Source of the DNA: Simplicispira psychrophila DSM 11588
Lineage (GTDB): Bacteria; Pseudomonadota; Gammaproteobacteria; Burkholderiales; Burkholderiaceae_C
Direction of reading: 5' to 3'
Assembly: GCF_000688255.1 (NCBI RefSeq)
Contig: NZ_JHYS01000017.1
Span: forward strand, 20,894 to 84,893
Length of the DNA: 64,000 nucleotides
The first letter of the stretch is position 1; the number at the start of each line of letters is the position of its first letter. Shown here one piece after another: positions 28,495 to 37,401 of the stretch. Both the position numbers and the translations under genes were made by a program. The notes under the pieces are model-generated. The model did not search any database. It had not been told where the DNA came from and saw only the letters and a list, made by a program, of their open reading frames with translations.

Positions 28495-30432
28495 GTGAAC
28501 GACAAGAAAGAGAATCTCTCCGAATCCACCGGCATGGGTCGCCGCAGTTTCATCAATACTGCTGCACTGGTGGGTCTGACCGCCGGTGTCGCCGCCTGCA
28601 ATGACAAGCCCGCAGCTTCGGCCGCGCCTAGCGCCCCTGCAGCTGCACCTGCGCCTGTGGCACATGCCGCCTCTGAGACGAGTAAGTACGAAGTGGCTCC
28701 AGGCCAACTCGATGATTACTACTCCTTCTCCTCCGGTGGTCACTCGGGAGAGTGTCGTATTTATGGCCTGCCGTCTGGCCGTCTGTTCAAGCGTATTCCA
28801 GTCTTCAACATGGATTGTCTGGTGGGCTGGGGCGTCACCAACGAATCGAAAAAAATCCTGGGCACCAAGGCTGATGGCAGCCTCAAGTACCACACGGGCG
28901 ACACGCACCACATCCATCCCTCGTATAAAGATGGCACCTACGACGGTCGTTACATGTTCGTCAACGACAAGATCCACGGCCGCTTGGCGCGCATCCGCAT
29001 GGATACGATGGAAACCGACAAGATCACCGAACTGCCATTGGTGCAGGGTTTCCACGGCACCTTTCCTGACAAGCGCGACCCGGTAGATCAAGCCATCAAC
29101 TACACGACGCGCGTGTTCTGTGGCGCAGAGTTCGCCATCCCACTGGACAACAATGGCAAGAACATGGATGCCACGGCGGACTACCGTTCCATCTTCACTT
29201 GCGTGGATGCAGAAAGCATGGACGTGCGCTGGCAAGTTCTGGTTGACGGCAACTGCGATCTGGTGGCCACCTCGTATGACGGCAAACTTGCCTGCACGAA
29301 TCAGTACAACACCGAAAACGGCGTGCACTACGAAGACATGATGGCGTCCGAAATGGATTCGTGCCTCTTCTTCAACGTTGCCCGCATCGAAGAAGCTGTC
29401 AAGGCTGGAAAATTCAAAACTTACGGCGGCTCCAAGGTGCCCGTGGTCGATGGCACCAAGGCTGGCAATCCCGATGCCAAGACCTCGTTGGTCTGCTACG
29501 TGCCCGTATCCAAGAACCCGCACGGCGTGAACGCCAGCCCTGATGGCAAGTACTACGCTTGCTCTGGCAAGCTCTCGCCCACCGCCACACTCATCGAGCA
29601 CGCCTTGGTGCTCAAGTGGTTCGACGGTGAGTTGAAGGATGCCCGTGAAACCGTGGTAGCCGAGCCCGAAATCGGCTTGGGCCCACTGCACACCGGCTTT
29701 GACGGCCGTGGCAATGCCTACACCACGCTGTTTCTGGACAGCCAGATCGTCAAGTGGAACGTGGAAGCCGCTATCAAGTCCTACAAGGGCGACAAGACGG
29801 CCAAACCGGTGTTGGATCGCATTGACGTGCAGTACCAGCCGGGCCACGGCTTCACCTCGATGGGTGAAACCAAGGACGCCGATGGCAAGTACTTCCTGTC
29901 GGACAACAAGTTCTCCAAGGATCGCTTCCTGCCCGTCGGTCCGCTGCACCCCGAGACGGCGCAGCTGATCGACATCAGCGGCGACAAGATGGTGCTGGTC
30001 GCCGACCACGCCGTGTATTCTGAGCCGCACGACTCCATCATCATCCCGCGCAACCTGATCCGCACACGCCAAGTGTACGACATCAACGAGTTCCCGAACG
30101 CCGTTAAAGACGCCAAGGAATGCCGTGTGGAGCGCAAGGGCAAGAAGGTCACTGTATATCTGACGTCCCAAGCGCCTACTTTCGGCCTGCGCGAGTGGAC
30201 TGTGAAGCGCGGCGACGAGGTCACCATCATCCTCACCAACCTGGACAAGGTGGAAGATTTGACCCACGGTTTGGCGATTCCAAAATACGACATCAACTTC
30301 ATCGTCAATCCACAGGAAACCAAGTCGGTAACCTTCATTGCCGACAAACCTGGTGTGTACTGGGCCTATTGCACCAATTTCTGCCACGCACTGCACCTTG
30401 AAATGCGTTCGCGTATGCTGGTTGAGGCCTAA
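28495..30432 (+). CDS. nosZ: Nitrous oxide reductase (clade I)
   Basis: 645 residues from GTG 28495, preceded by AAAGAGG. Reduces N2O to N2 in the periplasm. A twin-arginine signal (GRRSFINTAALVGLTAGVA, Arg16-17) marks clade I. It ends in VAAC (Cys35), a lipobox match, then an Ala/Pro-rich linker (38-60). The beta-propeller carries DTHHIHPSYKDG (136-147) with CuZ histidines. The C-terminal cupredoxin domain holds CuA: C626, C630, H634, M637 in CTNFCHALHLEM. Position 628 is Asn where Pseudomonas stutzeri has Trp620, whose contact is through the backbone carbonyl. An intrinsic terminator follows the stop, isolating it from nosR. Confidence 0.97.
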   Translation: MNDKKENLSESTGMGRRSFINTAALVGLTAGVAACNDKPAASAAPSAPAAAPAPVAHAASETSKYEVAPGQLDDYYSFSSGGHSGECRIYGLPSGRLFKRIPVFNMDCLVGWGVTNESKKILGTKADGSLKYHTGDTHHIHPSYKDGTYDGRYMFVNDKIHGRLARIRMDTMETDKITELPLVQGFHGTFPDKRDPVDQAINYTTRVFCGAEFAIPLDNNGKNMDATADYRSIFTCVDAESMDVRWQVLVDGNCDLVATSYDGKLACTNQYNTENGVHYEDMMASEMDSCLFFNVARIEEAVKAGKFKTYGGSKVPVVDGTKAGNPDAKTSLVCYVPVSKNPHGVNASPDGKYYACSGKLSPTATLIEHALVLKWFDGELKDARETVVAEPEIGLGPLHTGFDGRGNAYTTLFLDSQIVKWNVEAAIKSYKGDKTAKPVLDRIDVQYQPGHGFTSMGETKDADGKYFLSDNKFSKDRFLPVGPLHPETAQLIDISGDKMVLVADHAVYSEPHDSIIIPRNLIRTRQVYDINEFPNAVKDAKECRVERKGKKVTVYLTSQAPTFGLREWTVKRGDEVTIILTNLDKVEDLTHGLAIPKYDINFIVNPQETKSVTFIADKPGVYWAYCTNFCHALHLEMRSRMLVEA

Positions 30433-30444
30433 GAAGGCTTGATC

Positions 30445-30483
30445 GGGGTAGTGCGGTCACCAGGCTGCACTACCCCTTTTTTT
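30445..30483 (+). terminator. Strong intrinsic terminator between nosZ and nosR
   Basis: Perfect 10-bp stem GGGGTAGTGC / GCACTACCCC with a 12-base loop and a run of seven T. It lies 13 bp after the nosZ stop and 17 bp before the nosR ATG. It should sharply raise nosZ transcript over the downstream maturation genes. Confidence 0.93.
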
Positions 30484-30499
30484 CTTGTTTGGATATCCG

Positions 30500-33136
30500 A
30501 TGCTTTTGCCGAAATTCCGCTTTCTGTCTCTTCTGTGGGTTGCGCTGATTCTTGCGCTGACGGCTGTCCCTCCAGGCGTACAGGCAGCGGGGACAGGCAC
30601 TTACGAAGCCGAACTTCCAGCCGATCTGGCGACCGCCAAAGACATGTGCGCGCTGTTGCCGTGCAAGGACGTGTTTCCGGGCGCCACCCATTTTTCTGAA
30701 CGCAAGGGCCAGCCGCCCTACGTTGAAGCCTATGACACGGCAGGCGAAGGCCGCCAGTTGCTGGGCTATGTGATGCTCTCGACCGATATCACCGACACAC
30801 CTGCCTACTCGGGCCGGCCTGTGGTCACGCTGATCGGCATGGACAAGACCGGCCATTTCGTCGGCGTCAAGGTCCTCAAACACTCCGAGCCCATCCTGCT
30901 GCTGGGCATCCCGGAATCTGCGCTGCTGAAATTCAACGACCAGTATCTCGGCAAATCAGTCGCTGACAAGATTGAAATTGGCCAGTCCCGCCCCGCTGAG
31001 GACGTGGTCGGTCTAGACGCCATCTCCGGCGCCACGGTCACGGTGATTGCGCAAAACCAGGTCATGATGGCCTCGGGCTCTGCCGTGGCGCGGCAGGTCG
31101 GCATCCTGGCGCCGACGGTGCGCGAACCAGCTCGCTACAAGGTCACGGGCGAACCCCTCACCTGGAACGAACTGGTGAAGCGCGGCGCTGTGCAGCACCT
31201 GCGTGTCATGCCCGAACAATTGGGCCAGGATCGCAGTCCCGACCCCTTCATCGAACTGTGGTTCGGTGACTTGAGCCACCCCGACATCGGCAAGAGCATT
31301 CTGGGTGCCACCAGCTGGGACAGCCTCAAGCAGCAGCTCAAAGAGAACGAACACGCCATCTTCATCATCCGAACCGCCGGGCGCGAGTCGTTCAAGGGTT
31401 CGGGCTTCGTGCGTGGTGGCTTGTACGACCGTGTGCAGGTCAGGCAGGGCGCCGATTCCTTTACCTTCCGTGACCTGGATTACTTGAACCTCTACGGCGT
31501 GCAAGCCGCAGGCGCGCCCCGCTACAACGAATCGGCCATCTTCATCATTCGCTCCAAGGCGTTCTCCGATGCCTATCCCTGGAAGTTGAGCCTGCTGGGC
31601 AACCGCGTTGATCGCGCCACCGGCGCCCGCAGCTTCACCAGCTTCGATACCCCTTATTGGTTGCCAGGCTCCATGCTCGAAGGTGGCCGCCCCAAGGTGG
31701 TTGAGCCTGACGCGCCCTGGGTGCGCATCTGGAAGTCGCGCGCGGTCGAGATCGTGCTATTTGTCATCCTGCTGGTGGCGGTCGGGGTGGTCTACGCTTA
31801 CCGCGAAAAACTCACACGCCTGTCCACACACAAGAACAAGTGGCCGGTCAACGCTTTCAAATATACCGCCTGGGCTCTCAGTATCGTGTTCGTCGGCTTT
31901 GGTGCCATGGCACAGCCGTCCATCACCCAGGTGCTGACGTGGTTCCACTCGCTGTTGTTCCAATGGACCTGGTCGCTGTTCCTGACGGATCCGTTCATTT
32001 TCCTGTTCTGGATCTTCATCATCATCACGGTGTTTCTGTTCGGGCGCGGGCTGTTTTGCGGCTGGATGTGTCCGTTCGGTTCGCTCTCCGAAGCCATTTA
32101 CAAGGTCGCGCGCAAAGTCGGTTTCAAGCGTTTCCAGACCCAGGTACCGCAGCGCTGGCATGACCGACTCAAGTGGCTCAAGTACATCATTTTCTTTGGT
32201 CTCATCACGGTGTCCATGTTCTCCATGGGCCTGGCCGAGAAGCTCTCCGAGGTCGAGCCGTTCAAGACCACCTTCCTGGTTGGCGTCTTTAACCGCCCCT
32301 GGCCGTATGGTTTGTTTGTGGCCGCCATCCTGGGCCTGTCGATCTTCATCGAGCGGCCGTACTGCAAATACATCTGCCCGCTGGGCGCGTCGCTGGCCAT
32401 GCCCAGTACCTTCCGCTGGTTTGGCTTGAAGCGCAAGCAAGATTGCAACAGTTGCAAGGCCTGCGCTGTGGGCTGCGGCGCACAAGCCATTGATGCCGAT
32501 GGCCGCATCGACCACCGGGAATGCCTGCACTGTCTGGATTGCATGATCCTGTACACCGACACCAAGGGCTGCCCGCCGCTGGCCAAGGAGCGCAAACGGC
32601 GTGAAAAAGACGGTCTCGAGATGACGCCGATTGGTGACAACGGCTATTTCATCCCGATTTACCCGGCGACCAGCTTCACGGAGCAGATCAGCGCCAAGGC
32701 GGCCCAAGGTCCTGATCCACGGATGCCGACCCCACCGATGCTGCCCGCGCACAAGAACGGCGCACGCGGTGTGCAGTGGCTGTGGCTGGAAGTACGTGAC
32801 CACCTGTGGCCCTGGAGCAGCGAAGGCTGGCATTCCCAGCGTGCGCTGCAGATTGCGGGTCTCTCGCTCGCCGTGGCGGCCACAGTGGCCTGGGTCATGA
32901 CGGCCATGGGCACGTTGTCTTCGGGCGCCATCATTGGCTGGTGGTTTGGCTGGAGCGTGTACGAAGTGCTGATCCGCCTTTCGGGCAAGCGCTACGTCAA
33001 GGACGGCCTGTGGTGGCGCGATCACTACCGCGTCGCTGGGGTAGTGGACATGGTGAGCTATGTCGGCTTCAAGAATCTGATGATTGGAGCGATCCTTTTC
33101 CTGATTTTCAAATCGATGGGATGGCTGGCGTTATGA
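30500..33136 (+). CDS. nosR: NosR, membrane flavo-iron-sulfur regulator/electron donor
   Basis: 878 residues. Signal peptide (to about 30), a periplasmic FMN-binding domain with the flavinylation motif SGATVT (Thr179 as FMN acceptor), about six transmembrane segments, then polyferredoxin motifs. Two CxxxCP motifs are in FCGWMCPFGSLSEAI and YCKYICPLGASLAMP, and two [4Fe-4S]-type clusters in CNSCKACAVGC and CLHCLDCMILYTDTKGC. It is needed for nosZ expression and for electron flow to NosZ in other denitrifiers. The ApbE at 26294 is the likely flavinylator. ATG 30500 is used. It comes after nosZ, not before it as in Pseudomonas, and overlaps nosD by 4 bp. Confidence 0.95.
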   Translation: MLLPKFRFLSLLWVALILALTAVPPGVQAAGTGTYEAELPADLATAKDMCALLPCKDVFPGATHFSERKGQPPYVEAYDTAGEGRQLLGYVMLSTDITDTPAYSGRPVVTLIGMDKTGHFVGVKVLKHSEPILLLGIPESALLKFNDQYLGKSVADKIEIGQSRPAEDVVGLDAISGATVTVIAQNQVMMASGSAVARQVGILAPTVREPARYKVTGEPLTWNELVKRGAVQHLRVMPEQLGQDRSPDPFIELWFGDLSHPDIGKSILGATSWDSLKQQLKENEHAIFIIRTAGRESFKGSGFVRGGLYDRVQVRQGADSFTFRDLDYLNLYGVQAAGAPRYNESAIFIIRSKAFSDAYPWKLSLLGNRVDRATGARSFTSFDTPYWLPGSMLEGGRPKVVEPDAPWVRIWKSRAVEIVLFVILLVAVGVVYAYREKLTRLSTHKNKWPVNAFKYTAWALSIVFVGFGAMAQPSITQVLTWFHSLLFQWTWSLFLTDPFIFLFWIFIIITVFLFGRGLFCGWMCPFGSLSEAIYKVARKVGFKRFQTQVPQRWHDRLKWLKYIIFFGLITVSMFSMGLAEKLSEVEPFKTTFLVGVFNRPWPYGLFVAAILGLSIFIERPYCKYICPLGASLAMPSTFRWFGLKRKQDCNSCKACAVGCGAQAIDADGRIDHRECLHCLDCMILYTDTKGCPPLAKERKRREKDGLEMTPIGDNGYFIPIYPATSFTEQISAKAAQGPDPRMPTPPMLPAHKNGARGVQWLWLEVRDHLWPWSSEGWHSQRALQIAGLSLAVAATVAWVMTAMGTLSSGAIIGWWFGWSVYEVLIRLSGKRYVKDGLWWRDHYRVAGVVDMVSYVGFKNLMIGAILFLIFKSMGWLAL

Positions 33137-34407
33137 AGGTTGTTTTTCGCTCAGCATGTCTTGTACTGCTGAGTTGGGCCGCGCCGCAATGGGCGTGCGC
33201 GGCCACCGTGGTGGTGCAACCAGGGCAGGATCTGCAAGCCGCCATTGCGGCGGCGGCGCCGGGTGATGTGGTCGAAGTGCAACGCGGCATGTACCATGCC
33301 AATCTGCTGATCGACAAAGCGCTGACGCTGCGCGGCATCGATCGCCCCACCATCAGCGGCGGGCAAAGTGGCGACACCATCCGTGTCACGGCCCCCGATG
33401 TGGTGATCGAAGGTCTGATCGTGCGCGACTCAGGCAGCAACCTGAAAGACCAGAATGCCGGTATCTACCTCTACCCTGGCGCGCACCGCGCTGTGGTGCG
33501 TTACTGCGACCTGACCTACAACCTGTTTGGTCTGTGGATTGAGAAAGTCAACGATGTGCGCATCGAGGGCAATCTGATCACCGGCAAGCGCGAATTCGAT
33601 TCGGCCCAGCGCGGCAATGGCATCCAGCTCTACAACACCAAGGGCGCGCAGATCCTGAACAACAACATCAGCTTCGTGCGCGACGCGCTGTATGTCGATG
33701 TGTCGCACCATGCCACTTTTCGTGGCAACAAGCTGCACCACAGCCGCTACGGTACGCACTACATGACGTCGTACTACAACGTCTGGGAAGACAACGAAAC
33801 CTATTACAACCGCGGTGGCTTGGCGCTGATGGAAGTGCGCGAGCAGACCGTGCGCAACAACCGCGCCTGGGGCAATTCCGACCACGGCATCATGCTGCGT
33901 TCGGTGCAGGACTCGGTGGTCGAAGGCAACGTGGTGGCCGGCAACAAGCGGGGCTTCTTTATCTACGACGTCGAATACGTTTCGTTGAAAAACAATCTGG
34001 TGGTTGACAATGTGGTTGGCGTCCACCTGTCGGCCGGCTCCACACACAACGTGGTCGAGGGCAATGATTTCATTGGTAATCGAGAGCAAGTGCGCTACGT
34101 GGGCGCGCGCGATGAGACTTGGGGGGCCGAGAGCGGGAACCACTGGAGCAACTATCTGGGTTGGGACCGCGATGGCAATGGCATTGGCGACGTGCGCTAC
34201 GAAGCCAATGATATGGTGGACCGCCTCAACTGGCGCTATCCCAGCATGAAACTCCTGTTGGCCAGCCCCGCAGTGCAGGCGCTGCGCCTGGTGGGCCAGC
34301 AATTTCCTATTTTGCGTGTGCCTTCGGTCATTGACCCCAAGCCGCACATGCAGCCGACACACAAAAATTGGAGCGAATGGCGTGGTAAGCACTTCCCCGG
34401 TCAATAA
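33133..34407 (+). CDS. nosD: NosD, periplasmic copper-site maturation protein
   Basis: 424 residues. Signal peptide (VVFRSACLVLLSWAAPQWACA) followed by a right-handed beta-helix of carbohydrate-binding/CASH repeats (DVVEVQRGMYHANLLIDKAL, NVVAGNKRGFFIYDVEYVSL and others). It works with the NosFY ABC transporter to build the CuZ sulfide cluster of NosZ. The ATG overlaps the nosR stop; an in-frame ATG at 33121 is an alternative. Its 3' end overlaps the GTG start chosen for nosF, so nosRDFYL is tightly packed. Confidence 0.95.
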   Translation: MKVVFRSACLVLLSWAAPQWACAATVVVQPGQDLQAAIAAAAPGDVVEVQRGMYHANLLIDKALTLRGIDRPTISGGQSGDTIRVTAPDVVIEGLIVRDSGSNLKDQNAGIYLYPGAHRAVVRYCDLTYNLFGLWIEKVNDVRIEGNLITGKREFDSAQRGNGIQLYNTKGAQILNNNISFVRDALYVDVSHHATFRGNKLHHSRYGTHYMTSYYNVWEDNETYYNRGGLALMEVREQTVRNNRAWGNSDHGIMLRSVQDSVVEGNVVAGNKRGFFIYDVEYVSLKNNLVVDNVVGVHLSAGSTHNVVEGNDFIGNREQVRYVGARDETWGAESGNHWSNYLGWDRDGNGIGDVRYEANDMVDRLNWRYPSMKLLLASPAVQALRLVGQQFPILRVPSVIDPKPHMQPTHKNWSEWRGKHFPGQ

Positions 34408-35314
34408 CGACATGGCGGTCTCGCTGCGTGGCGTGACCAAGCATTACGGTGCGCTGCACGCGGTGGCCGGCGTTGATCTGGACATTGCACGAGGCGAAAT
34501 TTTTGGCCTCATCGGCCACAACGGCGCCGGAAAAAGCACCTTGTTCAAGATGATGCTGGGCTTGGTGCCCGCGACGGCCGGCGACATTCTGGTCGGCGGT
34601 GCCTCGGTGCGCGGGCGCGGGTTTCGTGCCGCGCGCCGCCATCTCGGTTATCTGCCTGAGAACGTCGTGCTCTACGACAATCTCAGCGGCCTGGAGACAC
34701 TGCATTTTTTTGCCCGCCTCAAAGGTGCACCCCTGGATCAGTGCCAAGGCGTGCTCGATCGGGTCGGGCTGGCGCACGCCGGCAAACGGCCGGTGCGTGA
34801 ATACTCCAAAGGTATGCGCCAGCGGCTGGGTTTTGCCCAGGCCTTGCTGGGTTCGCCCCAGGTGCTGTTCCTCGACGAGCCCACCAGTGGCCTCGACCCC
34901 CAGGCGATTCGCGATTTTTATGCCATGTTGCGCGACTTGCAAGGCGAGGGCGTGACCATCATCATCACCTCGCACATCCTGGCCGAACTGCAAGAGCGCG
35001 TCGGCCGTCTGGCCATTCTGGCAGCGGGCAAAGTGCAAGCCCTGGGCAGCGTGCAGGAGCTGCGCGAGCAAACACATATGCCGCTGGTATTCGATCTGCG
35101 TGTGGACGATGCCGACGTGCCCGCCGTGGCGCAGGCGCTGGTACAGGCCATTGGCACCATCCCCGAGCCCCTGCCCCTGGGTTTGCGCCTGGCCTGTCCG
35201 CGTGAACAGAAAATGGCGGTGCTGGCGGCGCTGGCGCCGTTGGGTGCGCGCATCCTCGACATCAATATGCAGGAGCCGTCACTTGAGGATGTGTTCTTCG
35301 GGTTTTCGGATTAA
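34382..35314 (+). CDS. nosF: NosF, ABC transporter ATPase for copper-cluster assembly
   Basis: 310 residues from GTG 34382, which has GGAG eight bases upstream and overlaps nosD; ATG 34412 would give a shorter N-terminus. Walker A GHNGAGKST (45-53), signature YSKGMRQRL, Walker B VLFLDEPTSGLD, and switch His in ITSHILAEL. With NosY it forms the transporter that passes a sulfur species or conformational energy to NosD for CuZ formation in NosZ. The 12-bp gap to nosY supports one transcript. Confidence 0.94.
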   Translation: MVSTSPVNNDMAVSLRGVTKHYGALHAVAGVDLDIARGEIFGLIGHNGAGKSTLFKMMLGLVPATAGDILVGGASVRGRGFRAARRHLGYLPENVVLYDNLSGLETLHFFARLKGAPLDQCQGVLDRVGLAHAGKRPVREYSKGMRQRLGFAQALLGSPQVLFLDEPTSGLDPQAIRDFYAMLRDLQGEGVTIIITSHILAELQERVGRLAILAAGKVQALGSVQELREQTHMPLVFDLRVDDADVPAVAQALVQAIGTIPEPLPLGLRLACPREQKMAVLAALAPLGARILDINMQEPSLEDVFFGFSD

Positions 35315-35325
35315 AAGACCACACC

Positions 35326-36138
35326 ATGGAATTCACGCAAATTTTCACCATTGCCGCCAAGGAGTTTCGCGACCGGATGCGCAACCGCTGGGTGCTGGCC
35401 GTGACGCTGGTGTTCACTGTGTTCTCGCTTGTCATCGCCTACTTTGGCGGCGCGCAACAAGGTGCTGTAGGTTTTCGCTCGATCGAGTTCACCATCGCCA
35501 GCCTGGTCAGTCTGGTGATCTACCTGATTCCGCTGATCGCTCTGCTGCTTGGCTTTGACGCCATCGTCGGCGAGCGCGAGCGTGGCTCGCTGGATCTGTT
35601 GCTGTCGCTACCGATCACGCGGCTCGAATTGCTGCTGGGCAAATATCTCGGCTTGGCCGCCGCGCTGACGCTGTCCACGCTGGTCGGCTTTAGCCTGGTG
35701 GCGGTGCTGTTGTACCAGCAGATCAGCTGGGCCGGGCTGTACCACTACATCGGTTTCATGGTCAGCTCGGTGCTGTTGGGACTGGCGTTTTTGAGTATGG
35801 CCGTGCTGATGTCGGTCATCGCCCGCGACCGCACACGCGCCTCGGGTCTGGCCATTGCCATGTGGTTTTTCTTTGTGCTGGTGTTTGACCTGTTGCTGCT
35901 GGGCATATTGGTCGGTACCGGCGGCAGCTTTGGCGGCGATGCCTTTGCCTGGCTGCTGCTGCTGAACCCGGCGGATGTGTTTCGCATCCTGAACGTGTTT
36001 TCGCTCGAAGATGTGCGCATTTTGTATGGTTTGACCAGCATCCTGCCAGCTTCGCTGGGCAGTCCCCTGGTGATGGGCGGCGTGATGGCTGCCTGGATTG
36101 TGCTGCCGTTGGCGCTGGCACGTTGGAGATTCAAATGA
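35326..36138 (+). CDS. nosY: NosY, ABC transporter permease for copper-cluster assembly
   Basis: 270 residues with six hydrophobic segments, of the ABC-2 permease type. It begins TIAAKEFRDRMRNRWVLAVTL, the elbow helix typical of NosY, and has GFDAIVGERERGSLDLLLSLP, the coupling loop common to ABC-2 permeases. It pairs with NosF in the inner membrane and touches NosD in the periplasm. The stop overlaps the nosL ATG. Confidence 0.94.
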   Translation: MEFTQIFTIAAKEFRDRMRNRWVLAVTLVFTVFSLVIAYFGGAQQGAVGFRSIEFTIASLVSLVIYLIPLIALLLGFDAIVGERERGSLDLLLSLPITRLELLLGKYLGLAAALTLSTLVGFSLVAVLLYQQISWAGLYHYIGFMVSSVLLGLAFLSMAVLMSVIARDRTRASGLAIAMWFFFVLVFDLLLLGILVGTGGSFGGDAFAWLLLLNPADVFRILNVFSLEDVRILYGLTSILPASLGSPLVMGGVMAAWIVLPLALARWRFK

Positions 36139-36746
36139 CAAACAAACCTTGCTCCTGTCAGCGTCGCCCTGGCGCTGAGGATATGGCTGAAAACGCTGTT
36201 TGCAGCCCGCGCCGCGATCTGCTGCGCCTGACCGCCTTGATGGCCCTGGGCGGCATCAGTGCGCTCGGTGGCGTGGTGGGTTGCGGCGAACAGGGCAGCA
36301 CCGCGCAAACGCTGGCGCCGGTCGAAATCGACCGCTCCACCAGTTGTGAACTCGATGGCATGTTGCTTTCCGACTACCCCGGCCCGAAGGCGCAGGTGTA
36401 TTACGCTGGCCAGACGCAACCGGTTTTTTTCTGCGACACCGTCGAACTGTTCAGCACCCTGCTGGTGGGCGAGCAAGTGCGCGCCGTCAAAGCCGTCTAT
36501 GTGCAAGACATGGGCCAAGCCAACTGGGAGCAGCCCGTGGGCCACTGGATCGATGCCAAGACCGGCATCTATGTGCTGGGCAGCAAGCGCCACGGCTCCA
36601 TGGGTACGACCATTGGTAGCTTTGCGCAAGAAGCTGATGCACGCAAATTTGCTGCTGAATATGGTGGCAAGGTGCTGCGCTTTGGCGAGATCACCGCTGC
36701 CATGGTCGATCTGAGTGGCGGCGCCCTGCACGATACCCGGATGTAA
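36135..36746 (+). CDS. nosL: NosL, outer copper chaperone lipoprotein
   Basis: 203 residues. The start ATG 36135 has GGAG six bases upstream. An unusual extended N-terminus (about 25 residues with a C-S-C pair) precedes PRRDLLRLTALMALGG, which resembles a Tat motif, and a lipobox ending VVGC (Cys50). The mature NosL domain has TSCELDGMLLSDYPGPKAQ and VFFCDTVELF. NosL proteins bind Cu(I) and deliver it to NosZ. This form has one Cys at the CxxxxM site instead of CxxCGM. A second NosL-type gene follows 7 bp after its stop. Confidence 0.92.
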   Translation: MTNKPCSCQRRPGAEDMAENAVCSPRRDLLRLTALMALGGISALGGVVGCGEQGSTAQTLAPVEIDRSTSCELDGMLLSDYPGPKAQVYYAGQTQPVFFCDTVELFSTLLVGEQVRAVKAVYVQDMGQANWEQPVGHWIDAKTGIYVLGSKRHGSMGTTIGSFAQEADARKFAAEYGGKVLRFGEITAAMVDLSGGALHDTRM

Positions 36747-36753
36747 ACGGGCC

Positions 36754-37371
36754 ATGCGCTTGCCTTGGCATTTTCGGCCCACGCCCTGGGCCTTAGCCGC
36801 TGCTGTGCTACTGCTGGCAGCCTTCGGCTGGTGGGGCGCAGCCGCGTTGCGCATGGCCGCGGCGCCTGGGGCCACAGCCGAGATCGACACCGATTTTTGT
36901 GTGGTCGCACCGCCCACGCCGTATGACCCGGCTTTGGGGCTGCCGCTGAGTGCCGCCCGTGCCGTGCCCGCCGGCGCGCGCTGTCCGGTGTGCGGCATGT
37001 TCCCGGGCCGCTCGCCTGACTGGGCCGGTCAGGTGATTTTTGCCAACGGCGACGCGCAGTTTTTTGACTCTCCCTTGAGCCTGCTGGTCTATCTGAACGA
37101 CGTGCCGCGCTACAGCGCCGGGCGCACGGCCAGCGACATCGTGGCACGCTATGTCACCGACGTCACCAGCAAAGACTGGATTGATGCCGGTGCCGCGTTC
37201 TATGTGCATGGCTCCAACGCCCTGGGGCCGATGCGCACGGGCAATCTGCCGGCCTTTGCTACACGCCGTGCCGCCGAACAGTTCGCCCAGCAGCGTGGTG
37301 GCGAAGTGCGTGTGCTGGGCGCCATTGATGCGCAGATGTTGCAGCAGATGAGTACACGCCATCAGCACTGA
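36754..37371 (+). CDS. Second NosL-family protein with CPVCGM motif
   Basis: 205 residues. One N-terminal hydrophobic segment (WALAAAVLLLAAFGWWGAAAL) without a lipobox suggests a membrane-anchored periplasmic protein. The NosL core has C77-P-V-C80-G-M82, followed by FANGDAQFFDSPLSLLVYL and AAFYVHGSNALGPMRTGNLPAF. CxxCGM is the metal-binding form seen in many NosL proteins, unlike the single-Cys form in the preceding nosL. It probably also handles Cu(I) for NosZ. It is the last gene of the nos run and is followed by palindromic repeats. Confidence 0.87.
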   Translation: MRLPWHFRPTPWALAAAVLLLAAFGWWGAAALRMAAAPGATAEIDTDFCVVAPPTPYDPALGLPLSAARAVPAGARCPVCGMFPGRSPDWAGQVIFANGDAQFFDSPLSLLVYLNDVPRYSAGRTASDIVARYVTDVTSKDWIDAGAAFYVHGSNALGPMRTGNLPAFATRRAAEQFAQQRGGEVRVLGAIDAQMLQQMSTRHQH

Positions 37372-37401
37372 GCGCACTGGACAGTGCACTTCGAAAAATA
37401 C

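Noticed and set aside
28360..30396. Long open frame antisense to nosZ
   Set aside because: High GC and codon bias create it; no start signal or domain, and nosZ on the other strand is certain.
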